A stretch of DNA of 64,000 nt from Sphingobium amiense (GCF_003967075.1 NZ_AP018664.1:1984001-2048000); one strand, 5' to 3'; numbered from the stretch's first letter, positions 1 through 9,433 are shown. Notes: a model not told the origin generated them from the letters alone. Made by a program: numbers and translations.

Positions 1-488
1 TCGAGCATCATCGCAAGCGCGTGCGGTTCTTCTCCACGGTCGAGCTGGTCAACGCGCTGGAACAGGAGAAGGCGCAGGGCAAGGCAGGGCAGATCGCCGG
101 AAGGCTTGCCCACTCCGATCTCGTGATCCTCGACGAGCTTGGTTATCTGCCGTTCAGCGCCTCAGGCGGCGCCCTGCTGTTCCATCTGCTGAGCAAGCTT
201 TACGAGCGCACCAGCGTCATCATCACCACCAACCTCAGCTTCAGCGAATGGGCCACCGTGTTCGGAGATGCCAAGATGACCACCGCGCTCCTCGATCGGC
301 TCACCCATCACTGCCACATCCTCGAGACCGGCAACGACAGCTTCAGGTTCAAGAACAGCTCCGCTCAGCAGCCCAAAACCCGGAAGGAGAAAACCCCATC
401 TTGACCCACCCCTGACATCCGAAACATAATCGCAAGGTGGGTCACTTCTCGATGAAAACCCCGGGTCACTTCTCAGCAGCAATCAACA
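1..488 (+). mobile_element. IS21-family element, right-hand part only
   Basis: The window opens inside an IS21-type element: the istB helper gene is followed by an 84-bp terminal region. That region carries repeated GTGACCC-type motifs (gtgggtcacttctc near 437-450 and ccgggtcacttctc near 461-474; an inverted gacccacc near 404-411). Multiple short repeats at the ends are characteristic of IS21 elements. Read on the minus strand the terminus is TGTTGATTGCTGCTGAGAAG, a typical IS21-like end, so I place the element boundary at about 488. The left end, istA and the target duplication are outside the window. Confidence 0.75.
3..404 (+). CDS. istB: IS21 helper ATPase IstB, C-terminal part (5' truncated by window)
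   Basis: IstB is the AAA+ ATPase that assists the IstA transposase of IS21 elements by selecting target DNA. The reading frame is open from the first bases of the window (it begins [10 protein letters not shown]), so the N-terminus and Walker A lie upstream. The visible 133 residues include Walker B ([10 protein letters not shown]), the conserved [14 protein letters not shown] segment, the sensor-like [10 protein letters not shown] and the C-terminal [15 protein letters not shown] block with its arginine finger region. The stop is at 402-404, followed by the element's terminal repeats. No internal stops or frameshift are seen, so the protein is probably intact in the full element. Confidence 0.93.
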   Translation, partial: EHHRKRVRFFSTVELVNALEQEKAQGKAGQIAGRLAHSDLVILDELGYLPFSASGGALLFHLLSKLYERTSVIITTNLSFSEWATVFGDAKMTTALLDRLTHHCHILETGNDSFRFKNSSAQQPKTRKEKTPS

Positions 489-801
489 GCTTTTCATCCT
501 TTCTTCCAAAGCTGGAAAATTTCCGATTCAAGCCGCTCTGGACATCATTTTCCGCCTTCGGCGGCAAATCATCCAAATCCGTGACATCGCCATTTTCAAA
601 GGCTGAATTCAGACTCTCATCGATCTTTCGAACCTGATCGATTCTGGAAAATGCCTGCTGACCGAATTCTAAAATATACCCATAGAGCAGCTCATTCAGA
701 ATTTGTGATCTTGGCTTGCCGTACAAACGGCATAGCTTATCGAATGTCTGTAGAGTGGCTGTTGGCACGTTGAAATTTACAAGTGTTTTTGTGTCTGTCA
801 T
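466..801 (-). CDS. Ribbon-helix-helix-like small protein, 3' end replaced by IS21 terminus
   Basis: This 111-residue protein begins MTDTKTLVNFNVPTATLQTF and continues into a helix-rich segment (KPRSQILNELLYGYI). That pattern is typical of ribbon-helix-helix DNA-binding or copy-control proteins of small mobile elements. The start is well supported by AAGGAG about 6 nt upstream of the ATG. The C-terminal half is acidic (ENGDVTDLDDLPP). The last seven codons and the stop (LLIAAEK-stop) lie inside the IS21 terminal repeat, so the insertion supplied the stop codon and the native C-terminus is probably lost. Codon use is AT-richer than in neighbouring genes, which suggests a horizontally acquired origin. 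Assignment as RHH is by pattern only; it could be another small regulator. Confidence 0.6.
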   Translation of the reverse strand: MTDTKTLVNFNVPTATLQTFDKLCRLYGKPRSQILNELLYGYILEFGQQAFSRIDQVRKIDESLNSAFENGDVTDLDDLPPKAENDVQSGLNRKFSSFGRKDEKLLIAAEK

Positions 802-1016
802 ATATTCTCCTTAGCTGGTTTTATAATACATCCTTCGGATGGTGCTTCGCACGGTGTTGATGTGTTTCTTGAATGTTTTTTATAGAGATGATTTTTCAGA
901 ATTGTTTCTGAAGGTTTTTAGACAATATTATAGAATCAAGGTCCGAAGCTGTTTTCGAACCAAGTCGGGTTTGCGGATGATAGCGAAGGTGGTCGAAGGG
1001 GTCTTAGACCCAGCAA

Positions 1017-1517
1017 TCAACTCAGGTGAGAGTTTTCCCAGTCGAACGATTCATCGTAAACGACCTTACTCTGTAGCTTGCTAATGTAGGACACCCATCC
1101 CTCGTCACAGAGGGATTGGATGTGAATCTCGTTGTATCCCCACGGGGTCCGAGACCAGCAGTCGCGGATCATCGCAGGATATTCCAGTTCCAGTTCCGGC
1201 CGGGGACAATCGAGAATCAGATGGTAGTGGACACGGACACCGTTCCCTCCCTCGATCACCGGAAGGACGTTGATCCGTTTCCCGTACCGAGCAGTAGCCT
1301 TCCCATAAACCTGACGGTTCAGAAGGTTCATGAAGTGACGGAAATTCTTCCTAGCTTCGTACATGTCGATCTTCTGATACCGACCAGCAAAACCACCGAC
1401 ACCCGCGATCCCCTGTTTCAGGGTCAGGGTCACAGCGAAGGGGAACGAGAATCGCTGGAGATTCACGAACGACAGGACAGACTGACGGTAGGAAATTCGA
1501 TCTTGGTTTGTTCTCAT
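1017..1517 (-). CDS. HUH-endonuclease (rolling-circle Rep-like) protein
   Basis: HUH endonucleases nick single-stranded DNA through a catalytic tyrosine and initiate rolling-circle replication or transposition. All three family motifs can be seen in order in this 166-residue protein: motif 1 TLTLK (residues 30-34), motif 2 HYH in VRVHYHLIL (H97, H99) and motif 3 YISK (Y144 to K147). The protein is short for a plasmid or phage Rep and may lack an accessory helicase or DNA-binding domain. It lies on the same strand as the small RHH-like gene downstream and 265 bp from the 3' end of a tRNA gene, so it may belong to an integrated small replicon or satellite. Function is inferred from the motifs; no origin (dso) was identified. 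Confidence 0.65.
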   Translation of the reverse strand: MRTNQDRISYRQSVLSFVNLQRFSFPFAVTLTLKQGIAGVGGFAGRYQKIDMYEARKNFRHFMNLLNRQVYGKATARYGKRINVLPVIEGGNGVRVHYHLILDCPRPELELEYPAMIRDCWSRTPWGYNEIHIQSLCDEGWVSYISKLQSKVVYDESFDWENSHLS

Positions 1518-1781
1518 GCGGACGTGCAGAACCGATAGTTAGTTTTGTGGTATTTAGGGATGGGATGAAGGGGAGACGGATAGAAATTAAAGAAAATCCG
1601 TTCATTCAATATATCCGACACGTCGAATCGCACCAATAGCTCATGAACAACTATGGAAGAAAAATCTGATCCCTGAACGGTCGTCAGGAGATTTTCTATG
1701 AGGAAGAGAACGACAGACTGCCGGTTGTGATCGGATCACACCGGGGAGAAGTCAGAAGACTAATCAGTTTCAAATGAGGAC

Positions 1782-1857
1782 TGGTGCCGCTTACGTGACT
1801 CGAACACGTGACCCTCGCATTACGAATGCGATGCTCTACCAACTGAGCTAAAGCGGC
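1782..1857 (-). tRNA. tRNA-Thr (anticodon CGT)
   Basis: The minus strand folds as a complete 76-nt cloverleaf. The acceptor stem is GCCGCTT paired with AAGCGGC. The anticodon stem is TCGCA/TGCGA with loop TTCGTAA, giving anticodon CGT, which reads ACG (Thr). The T arm is ACGTG-TTCGAGT-CACGT. The discriminator is A and the 3' CCA is encoded (1782-1784). The D arm contains AGCTCAGTTGGTAGAGC. The 3' end faces the HUH-Rep tract at lower coordinates, the usual side for integration of mobile elements. Confidence 0.96.
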
Positions 1858-2041
1858 GTCGGGGCGGGCAGATAACAGTGGTTGGGGCGCAGGACAACCC
1901 GCCAATTTCGCCGATGGCCGATAATCCTGCGCGCCGTTCCTCCACCCCCGCCCTGCGCCGGCCCATTAACTCCTATTTTACCATCGCCTGCCAGTGTGGG
2001 ATATGTGAAGAAGCTTTCAGACTGTGGGTTGGAACGTTCGG

Positions 2042-3340
2042 ATGGATATTCTGCAGGAGCGTAACGCAGACGGCGACCGGGACGACCTGGCCTATCTGGA
2101 CGGCGAAGGCGTCGATCCGCAGCCTCCTTCGGCTATTTCGGAAGAACGGCGCATGCAGGTTCGCGCCTATAATTACTGGGCGTCCCTGCTGGGCGATCGC
2201 GCGCTGCCGTCGATCGAGGATCTTTCGCCGGACGAACTGGAGGATTTCGGTCCCTATGCCGTGCTGCTGGATTTCAGCGCCGGGATCGACAACCCCGCCA
2301 TCGTCTATCTGGGAACGGCGCTTCGCGAGGAATGCGGTGTCGACGGCACCATCGCCTATATCGACGATGTTCCGGCCCGGTCGCTGCTGTCGCGGCTGAC
2401 CGATCATTATCTCCAGATCATCGCCAATGCCGCGCCCATCGGGTTCGAGGCTGAGTTCGTCAACCAGCGCAATGCCGAGATCATGTATCGCGGCATCCTG
2501 ATGCCCTTTTCTTCCGACGACGAGACGATTGATTTCGTGTTCGGCGTCATCAACTGGAAGGAAGTGGCGAGCCACGACATGATGCAGGCTCTGGAGGCGG
2601 AAGTGGGCGAAGCGCTGCGCACCGCGCCGATGCCGCATTCCGCCGTGCCGATCTGGGCGGATGGCCCGGCCGGGTCGATGATGGCCGACGGTGAGGAAGA
2701 CTCGCTGGACGAACTCGATCTGTCCGGCATGGAGTGTCCGCAGGAGGATGCGTCGCTGGCCGACTGGCTGGCGCTGGCGCGAGAGGGTGCAGCGCGGGTG
2801 CGCATCTCGGAGGCGCGCAGCCATGCTGCGCTCTATCGCGCGGTCAGTCTCTCCTATGATTTCGCTCTGGTCGCACGGGCGCGCCCTGCCGACTATGCCG
2901 AGTTGCTGCACGATTATGGCGTCAAGGCGCAGGCCCGCAGCCCGATGACCGCGATCATCAAGCTGGTTTTCGGCGCCACTTACGACAAGACCCGCATCAC
3001 CGAATATGCAACGGCGCTCGACCATGCGATGCGCCGCGATCTCGAAGTCGGAACGCTGGCGGAATATCTTGGCGCGTATAAGGGCGGGCTGAAGGCGCTT
3101 GTGTCGGAGGAGCGCGCTCTGCGCCGGTCGCATCAGACAGCGAAGCCGGATCGCGCCACGGTCGCGCGCCGCGCCATGCGCGCCGCTCCTCCGCTGGCCG
3201 CCGCTGCCATCGGCACCGATGAAGACGGGCTGGCCGTCGTCGTCGCCCGGCGCGAAGCGGACGGCAGCCTTTCCATCGTGGCGGCTCTGCCGGAAGGATC
3301 GGATCTTGGCCGGAAAGTCATGATCGCGTCGGCGAAATAG
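2042..3340 (+). CDS. PAS-domain (PAS_5-type) sensory protein
   Basis: The protein has about 432 residues and is predicted to be cytoplasmic, with no signal peptide or membrane segment. Its N-terminal part contains a pattern like the alphaproteobacterial PAS_5 family: an aromatic-rich YNYWASLLGDRALPS segment, then SPDELEDFGPYAVLLDF and IVYLGTALREE. This suggests a small-molecule or redox sensing fold. The C-terminal half is alpha-helical and unrecognised; it has no histidine kinase, GGDEF or HTH signature that I can see. It stands alone between tRNA-Thr and the glutamate dehydrogenase gene. I chose the ATG at 2042; an in-frame GTG at 2024 is possible and neither has a strong ribosome binding site. 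The partner or output is unknown. Confidence 0.7.
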   Translation: MDILQERNADGDRDDLAYLDGEGVDPQPPSAISEERRMQVRAYNYWASLLGDRALPSIEDLSPDELEDFGPYAVLLDFSAGIDNPAIVYLGTALREECGVDGTIAYIDDVPARSLLSRLTDHYLQIIANAAPIGFEAEFVNQRNAEIMYRGILMPFSSDDETIDFVFGVINWKEVASHDMMQALEAEVGEALRTAPMPHSAVPIWADGPAGSMMADGEEDSLDELDLSGMECPQEDASLADWLALAREGAARVRISEARSHAALYRAVSLSYDFALVARARPADYAELLHDYGVKAQARSPMTAIIKLVFGATYDKTRITEYATALDHAMRRDLEVGTLAEYLGAYKGGLKALVSEERALRRSHQTAKPDRATVARRAMRAAPPLAAAAIGTDEDGLAVVVARREADGSLSIVAALPEGSDLGRKVMIASAK

Positions 3341-3566
3341 GCAGATTTTTCGGGGAAATGCGGGTGGTCTCAGTGACTCGCCCTTTTCGCCCACACTGCT
3401 TGAATCATTTAATTTCAATTTCGAGACATTTTATGTCGGGACCAGACTTGAGCCTCCGACGGTCGCGGCGCATATAGTCGTTCATGCCGAGGAGTCGTCT
3501 GGCGGCGATCCAGTGCCTCCTCCGTTTAGGAACAAGCGGGATCACCCGCGGTGAGAGGTGAAGCGA

Positions 3567-6500
3567 ATGACGGCGCTGGCGAACGCGAAGAATGCGCAGG
3601 TTGATGGCAAGGTTCTGGAGTCTCTGGCGCAGGCGCTGAGCCGTGGCGCATTGCCGGGCGAGAGCGAGGGATTGGACGAGGCGGCGCTCAGGGACGCGGC
3701 GACCTTCCTCGCCCGCGCCGCAGCCGGCCGCAAGCCCGGCCACAGCGCCGTCGCGGTCGAAACGCTGGGCGAAGGCGCGACAGGGCGCTTCATGCGGCTG
3801 GCGATCATCAACGATGACATGCCCTTCCTCGTCGATTCGATTGCCAATGTGCTGGCGAACGCGGACATCACGATCCATCGGCTGCTGCATCCCGTCCTGT
3901 CGGTGGAACGATCCGCAGACGGGGCGCTGACAGCCATTCTCCACGACGAGGCGGCGGGCGCGCGGCGGGAATCGATGATCTATATCGAAGCCGACCGGGC
4001 CGACGCCAAGGCGCGGCGGACGCTGGAAAAGGCGCTGGCGGAAACGCTGGCGGACGTGCGCGCCGCGGTGGCCGACTGGTCGAAGATGCAGGCCGCGATG
4101 GCCGCGGACGCAGACATGGTTCCCGATGAGGAAGGCGCGGCGCTGCTGCGCTGGTTCCTTGCGCGGCATTTCACCCAGACCGGCCACGAGATCGTGCATC
4201 GCGACGGCAGCAGCAGTCAGCCGCTCGGCATCTGCACCCGGCATGACAGGCCGCTGATCGCGCCAACATCGCTGGACGCGGCCTTCCAGTGGTTCGAGGA
4301 AGGCAAGCGCACGCCGCTCATCATCAAGGCGAGCCGCCTTTCGCGCGTTCATCGCAGCGTATTGCTCGACCTCATCATCATTCCGCTGCGTGAGGGCCGG
4401 GAGGTGAAGGCGCTGTCGATCCACGCGGGCATGTGGACGAGTTCGGGCCTGACCGCGACGCCGGACAAGGTGCCGCTGCTGCGGTCGGCGCTCTCGTCCC
4501 TGATGGACAAGTTCGGCTTCGATCCGCAGGGCCATGCGGGCAAGGCGCTGGCGCATGCGCTGACCGCCCTGCCGCACGACATCACCATCGGTTTCGACCG
4601 GGAGACGCTGGAGCGGCTGGCGCTCACCTTCATGTCGCTCAGCGACCGGCCTCGTCCCAAGCTGGCGCTGGCAACGAGTCCGCTGGCGCGGCACCTCTAC
4701 GCCTTCGTCTGGCTGCCGCGCGACGAACTGTCGACCGCGCGCCGCGTCAGCATTCAGGACATGCTGGCGCTCAAGAGCAACGGCACGGTGTTGAGCTGGT
4801 CGATCGCGCTGGAAGAAGGAGGACTGGCTCTGCTGCGCATCACGCTCGACCTGCGCGAAGGGGGTGTGGTGCCCGACGATGTGGCGCTCGACCGGATGCT
4901 GAAGCAGATGGTGCGCGGCTGGATACCGGCGGTCGAGGAAGCGCTCGCCGCGACCGAGGAGCCGGGCCGGGCCGCCGCGCTGGCGCAGCGTTTCGCGGGC
5001 GGCTTCCCCCTCGCCTACCGCAATGGCGCGGGGCCAGAGGAAGCGGCCATCGACATCCGGCTGATCCATGGCCTTGCAGGGGACGGCGACAAGTCGATCC
5101 GCATCTACCGCAATGCCGAGGACAAGGCCGAGCGCCTGCGCCTCAAACTCTACAGCCACGCGACCGTCGCCCTGTCCGAGGTCGTCCCGGCATTCGAGAA
5201 TTTCGGCTTTCGCGTCATCGAGGAGATGACCACCGCCATCGACAATGGCGCGCTCGGCTATGTCCAGCGCTTCGTGCTGGAACTGCCCGCAGGGGCCGAT
5301 GCCGACGCGGTCGTGGGCCGGGCCGAGGTCGTGACCGAAGCTGTCGCGCATGTGATGGAGGGCCGGGCGGAAAATGACCGCTTCAACGAACTGATCGTAA
5401 CGGCGGGCCTTTCGCCCCGCTCGGTCGTGCTGTTCCGCGCGCTCTATCGCTACCTTCGGCAGGCGGGCGTCGCCTATGGCATGGCGACCTTTGCGGAGAC
5501 GCTGCGCAAGGCGCAGGGCGTCGCGACGAACCTCGTCACCCTGTTCGAAGCGCTGCACGATCCTGCCGCGCGGGACGGCGCGGCGGACCGGATCGCAGCG
5601 GCGCAGGCGGAGATCGACGCGGGGCTGGAACAGGTCACGGCTATCGACGAAGACCGGGTGCTGCGCCTGCTGCGCGCCGTCATCACCGCTACGCTGCGCA
5701 CCAACTTCTTCGGCGACGCGGCGCGGGAAGCGATCGCGTTCAAGCTGGACAGCGCGCAGGTGCCGGGCCTTCCCGCGCCCCTGCCCTGGCGCGAAATCTG
5801 GGTCTACAGCCCGCGTGTTGAGGGCATTCACCTGCGTGCGGGACCGGTGGCGCGCGGCGGCCTGCGCTGGTCGGACCGGCGCGACGATTTCCGCACCGAG
5901 ATTCTCGGCCTCATGAAGGCGCAGCGGGTCAAGAACGCCGTCATCGTGCCGACCGGCGCGAAGGGCGGCTTCTATCCCAAGCAACTGCCCAATCCGCAGG
6001 CCGACCGCGACGCGTGGCTGGCGGAGGGCACCGAAAGCTACCGCATATTCATCCGGGCGCTGCTGTCGGTGACGGACAATATCGTCAAGAACAGGGTCAG
6101 GCATCCCGCACAGGTCGTGGTGCATGACGGCGACGATCCCTATTTCGTCGTCGCAGCGGACAAGGGCACGGCGACCTTCTCCGATGTCGCCAATGCCATC
6201 GCGCTGGAGCGCGACTTCTGGCTGGGCGATGCTTTTGCGAGCGGCGGCTCCAACGGATATGACCATAAGGCAATGGGCATCACCGCGCGCGGGGCGTGGA
6301 TCAGCGTTCAGCGCCACTTCGCCGAGATGGGCGTCGATGTGCAGAGCGAGCCGGTCAGCGTGGTCGGCTGCGGCGACATGTCGGGCGACGTGTTCGGCAA
6401 CGGCATGCTGCTCAGCAAGGCGATCCGGCTGGTGGCGGCCTTCGACCACCGCCATATCTTCTTCGACCCCTCGCCCGATCCGGCGAAAAGCTGGGAGGAG

Positions 6501-8231
6501 CGTAACCGCATGTTTGCGCTGCCCCGGTCGAGCTGGGACGATTATGACAAGTCATTGATTTCCAAGGGCGGCGGCGTCTTCCCCCGCAGCCTCAAGCGCA
6601 TTGCGCTGTCCGACGAGATGCGCGCCGTGCTGGACGTGACGGACACGGAGATGGAGCCGACCGCTCTCATTTCCGCGATCCTGAAAGCGCCTGCCGACCT
6701 GCTCTGGTTCGGTGGCATCGGCACCTATGTCAAATCGACGGCACAGAGCCATGGCGATGTCGGCGATCCCGCCAACGACCGCCTGCGCGTCAATGCCGAA
6801 CAGTTGCGCGTCAAGGTGGTGGGCGAAGGCGCCAATCTGGGCGTCACGCAGGCCGGACGCATCGCCTTTTCGCTGAAAGGCGGTCGGATCAACACCGACT
6901 TCATCGACAACAGCGCAGGCGTCGACTGTTCGGACAATGAAGTGAACATCAAGATCGCGCTCAACAAGGAAATGGCCGAAGGCCGCCTGCCCTTCGAAAA
7001 GCGCAATGCGCTGCTGGGCAGTATGACCGATGCCGTCGCCGACATCGTGCTGGAGGATAACCGGCTTCAGGCGCTGGGCCTCTCCATCGCCGAAGCGGGC
7101 GGCGCGGCCAGCCTCGCCAGCTATGTGCGCCTGATCGAGACGTTCGAGGAGAGCGGGCGGCTGGACCGGCAGGTCGAAGGGCTGGCGGCGAACGACCAGT
7201 TGCTGCGGCGCGGACAGGACGGTCAGGGGCTGACGCGGCCCGAGCTTGCAGTGCTGCTGTCGACCGCCAAGCTCGCGCTACAGGACGCCATAGAGCATGG
7301 CGACCTGTCCACCGACGAGAGCATGGCCGCCGAACTGATGGCTGCCTTCCCGCCTGCGATGCAGAAGAAGGAAGCCGACGCGATCGGGGGTCATGCGCTG
7401 CGCAAGGAGATCATCGCCACCAAAGTCGCGAACCGGATCGTCAACCGCCTCGGCCTTATCCATCCGTTCGAACTGGCGGAGGAAGAAGGCTGCTCGCTCG
7501 CCGACCTCGCCAGCGCGTTCCTGATCGCCGAACGGCTCTACGACATCGGATCGCTGTGGGCGGACATCGACGCGGCGGACATGTCGGAGGCGGCACGGCT
7601 GGCGCTGTTCAGCGACATTGCGGACGGGATGCGTGCGCAGATCGCCGACATATTGCGCGCCCTGCCGGCGGGCAGCCTGCCGGGTGAAGGGCAGGCCAAG
7701 CTGGCGGCCGGCGTCGGCAAGCTGGCGGCGAAGGTCGACGACCTGCTGACCAGCGAGGCGCAGCGGCGGTCCAACGGCGTGGTCGAGCGGCTGCTGGGCC
7801 TTGGCGCACCGGAGGCGCTGGCGCATCGCACCGCGGGCCTGTTCAAACTGGACGGCGCGGTCGGCATCGCCGCGTTGGCGGATCGGCTGGGCGTCGACGA
7901 GATCGCGCTGACGCGGGCCTTCACCCATCTGGGCGAAGCGGTCGGCATCGACTGGGTCCAGTCCGCTGCCGCGCGCATGGAGCCCACCGATCCGTGGGAG
8001 CGGCTGCTCATTTCCGGCGTGGCGCGGGACATGCAGCAGGTCCGGCTCGACTTCCTCGCGCTCAGCAAGGGCAAGGATGTCGCGACCCATGTCGAAGACT
8101 GGCTGAAGGCGAAGGGCAACCGGGTGCGGCAGTTCCGCACGCTGGTTCAGCGGGCGAAAGCGGCGGCGACGCCCAATGTTGCGATGCTGGCGGAAATCGC
8201 GGGACAGGCGCGAGGCCTGCTGGCGCGCTGA
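3567..8231 (+). CDS. gdhB: NAD-specific glutamate dehydrogenase, large 180-kDa type
   Basis: The enzyme catalyses reversible oxidative deamination of glutamate to 2-oxoglutarate and ammonia with NAD+, acting in glutamate catabolism in the cytosol. At about 1554 residues it matches the large GDH_L family. The N-terminal half holds regulatory regions. The catalytic core contains RGGLRWSDRRDDFRTE, then GAKGGFYPK with the catalytic lysine near residue 800, GCGDMSGDVFGNGML, GGIGTYVK, GEGANLGVTQAGRIAF and DCSDNEVNIKI. The start ATG at 3567 is preceded by GAGAGG at 8 nt; the in-frame GTG at 3558 is less likely because it overlaps that site. It appears monocistronic and ends in a perfect inverted repeat shared with the convergent mlaA. 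The gene is intact. Confidence 0.95.
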   Translation: MTALANAKNAQVDGKVLESLAQALSRGALPGESEGLDEAALRDAATFLARAAAGRKPGHSAVAVETLGEGATGRFMRLAIINDDMPFLVDSIANVLANADITIHRLLHPVLSVERSADGALTAILHDEAAGARRESMIYIEADRADAKARRTLEKALAETLADVRAAVADWSKMQAAMAADADMVPDEEGAALLRWFLARHFTQTGHEIVHRDGSSSQPLGICTRHDRPLIAPTSLDAAFQWFEEGKRTPLIIKASRLSRVHRSVLLDLIIIPLREGREVKALSIHAGMWTSSGLTATPDKVPLLRSALSSLMDKFGFDPQGHAGKALAHALTALPHDITIGFDRETLERLALTFMSLSDRPRPKLALATSPLARHLYAFVWLPRDELSTARRVSIQDMLALKSNGTVLSWSIALEEGGLALLRITLDLREGGVVPDDVALDRMLKQMVRGWIPAVEEALAATEEPGRAAALAQRFAGGFPLAYRNGAGPEEAAIDIRLIHGLAGDGDKSIRIYRNAEDKAERLRLKLYSHATVALSEVVPAFENFGFRVIEEMTTAIDNGALGYVQRFVLELPAGADADAVVGRAEVVTEAVAHVMEGRAENDRFNELIVTAGLSPRSVVLFRALYRYLRQAGVAYGMATFAETLRKAQGVATNLVTLFEALHDPAARDGAADRIAAAQAEIDAGLEQVTAIDEDRVLRLLRAVITATLRTNFFGDAAREAIAFKLDSAQVPGLPAPLPWREIWVYSPRVEGIHLRAGPVARGGLRWSDRRDDFRTEILGLMKAQRVKNAVIVPTGAKGGFYPKQLPNPQADRDAWLAEGTESYRIFIRALLSVTDNIVKNRVRHPAQVVVHDGDDPYFVVAADKGTATFSDVANAIALERDFWLGDAFASGGSNGYDHKAMGITARGAWISVQRHFAEMGVDVQSEPVSVVGCGDMSGDVFGNGMLLSKAIRLVAAFDHRHIFFDPSPDPAKSWEERNRMFALPRSSWDDYDKSLISKGGGVFPRSLKRIALSDEMRAVLDVTDTEMEPTALISAILKAPADLLWFGGIGTYVKSTAQSHGDVGDPANDRLRVNAEQLRVKVVGEGANLGVTQAGRIAFSLKGGRINTDFIDNSAGVDCSDNEVNIKIALNKEMAEGRLPFEKRNALLGSMTDAVADIVLEDNRLQALGLSIAEAGGAASLASYVRLIETFEESGRLDRQVEGLAANDQLLRRGQDGQGLTRPELAVLLSTAKLALQDAIEHGDLSTDESMAAELMAAFPPAMQKKEADAIGGHALRKEIIATKVANRIVNRLGLIHPFELAEEEGCSLADLASAFLIAERLYDIGSLWADIDAADMSEAARLALFSDIADGMRAQIADILRALPAGSLPGEGQAKLAAGVGKLAAKVDDLLTSEAQRRSNGVVERLLGLGAPEALAHRTAGLFKLDGAVGIAALADRLGVDEIALTRAFTHLGEAVGIDWVQSAAARMEPTDPWERLLISGVARDMQQVRLDFLALSKGKDVATHVEDWLKAKGNRVRQFRTLVQRAKAAATPNVAMLAEIAGQARGLLAR

Positions 8232-8237
8232 CGCCCG

Positions 8238-8267
8238 GAGGCTTCATCTCTGCCCGGATGAAGCCTC
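8238..8267. terminator. Perfect 11-bp inverted repeat between convergent genes
   Basis: GAGGCTTCATC (8238-8248) pairs perfectly with GATGAAGCCTC (8257-8267) across an 8-nt loop, immediately after the NAD-GDH stop and just before the convergent mlaA stop. There is no U-tract on either side, so it is either a weak bidirectional terminator or an mRNA 3'-end stabiliser. Confidence 0.55.
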
Positions 8268-8277
8268 GTCAGGCCCG

Positions 8278-9192
8278 TCAGGGCTGATCGTCGGCGGGCG
8301 CGTCGTCGGGGTCGGGAATCACGACTTTCGGCGCGTCCTTCTTGCCGGGCGTGCGCAGTCCCTCGCCATAAATGGGCACGACCGGCTCGGCGGGCGCGCG
8401 GCCATGGAGGGCGTCGATCTCCGCCTGCCGCTGCTTGAGGTAAAGGTCGCGATAGACGGCGTAGGGATCTTCTTCCTTGCGGATTTCGCGGATCGTCTCG
8501 TCGAACGCCGCACGCTCGCCCAACTGGTTGAGGATCGTCGCGGGGATGACGACGCTCGGCTTGTTGAACGGCGAGCCCACGACGAAAGGCAGGATCATCT
8601 TGTCCACCGTATCGCCGATGATGTCGCGCAACGTGGTCGGCCCGACGATCGGCAGGTAGAAATAGGGACCGGGCTTGACGCCATAGAAGCCCAGGGTGTT
8701 GGCGAGACCGTTAGGCCGGTAGGGCAAATGGAAGGGCTTGCGCTTGGCGACATCGACGAAGCCCGCCAGCCCCAGCGTCGTGTTGATGCCGAAGCGCCCC
8801 GCCGTCTCCATCGCCTTGCCCGGCTTGAACTGGAGCAGATAGGCCGCGAACACGATCGGTTCGCCAAGGTTGGAGAAGAAGTTGCGCAGCCCCTTGCGCA
8901 CGGGGCGCGGAAGACCCTTGTTGTACGCCTTCGCGACCGGCTCCACCACCGCCTTGTCCACCGACTGCACCGCCTCGAAACTCTTGGCGTTGAGCTGTTC
9001 GAGGGGGTCGCGCTGCGGCGCGCCCTTTTCGCCGGTGACGACGATGTCCTGCGGCTGATCGCCCTGCGCGGCGGGCGGTGACGCAGGCGTTGCTGCGGGC
9101 GGTATGGTCGCCACAACCGGAGGCGCTGCTCCGGCCTCGGCCTGAACGCCGCCTATGATCATCATTCCTGCGGCGACGGCCGGTAACAGCAT
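8278..9192 (-). CDS. mlaA: MlaA/VacJ family outer-membrane lipid asymmetry protein
   Basis: MlaA removes mislocalised phospholipids from the outer leaflet of the outer membrane and passes them to MlaC and the MlaFEDB transporter. The 304-residue protein shows the family blocks: DPLEQLNAKSFEAVQSVDKA, RNFFSNLGEPIVFAAYLLQ, GRFGINTTLGLAGFVDVA and YFYLPIVGPTTLRDIIGD. The N-terminus (MLLPAVAAGMMIIGGVQAEA) is a signal peptide without an evident lipobox cysteine, unlike the E. coli protein. The start at 9192 is preceded by AAAAGGGAC; an upstream ATG at 9224-9225 has no such site. The C-terminus is a Pro/Asp-rich tail (about 50 residues) outside the family core. Other mla genes are not in the window. 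Confidence 0.92.
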   Translation of the reverse strand: MLLPAVAAGMMIIGGVQAEAGAAPPVVATIPPAATPASPPAAQGDQPQDIVVTGEKGAPQRDPLEQLNAKSFEAVQSVDKAVVEPVAKAYNKGLPRPVRKGLRNFFSNLGEPIVFAAYLLQFKPGKAMETAGRFGINTTLGLAGFVDVAKRKPFHLPYRPNGLANTLGFYGVKPGPYFYLPIVGPTTLRDIIGDTVDKMILPFVVGSPFNKPSVVIPATILNQLGERAAFDETIREIRKEEDPYAVYRDLYLKQRQAEIDALHGRAPAEPVVPIYGEGLRTPGKKDAPKVVIPDPDDAPADDQP

Positions 9193-9418
9193 ATATGTCC
9201 CTTTTGGCGCGCAGCCAGCCGACATCCGGCCGCTGCCGTCAGGACGCTCCGCACACGCGCAGCCCGTCCTGAATTATCATGACAGCGGCGCTAGGCTCCC
9301 CGACGAGGCGGGTCAAGAGATGCGACAGCGAAGGCGACAGCTTCGAACGCATTGTAAACGCATCCTGTCGTGGCGCTTACATGTTTATACAATTTTCAGG
9401 GTCGCGTGAGTTTGCAAT

Positions 9419-9433
9419 TGCGAGTCGTTCGCG
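9419..9433. promoter_or_regulatory. Possible Fur-like operator upstream of the PepSY operon
   Basis: TGCGAGTCGTTCGCG is an imperfect 7-1-7 palindrome resembling the Fur-like box TGCRAATNATTYGCA seen before the siderophore receptor at 42.8 kb. It lies 44 bp upstream of the first gene of a probable iron or flavin redox operon. The central positions deviate from a perfect palindrome, so this is a weak call. Confidence 0.35.

Noticed and set aside
3405..6455. 1016-residue open frame on the minus strand
   Set aside because: It is antisense to the NAD-GDH gene, in a low-complexity His/Arg-rich composition typical of GC-rich shadows; the plus-strand protein has clear catalytic motifs.
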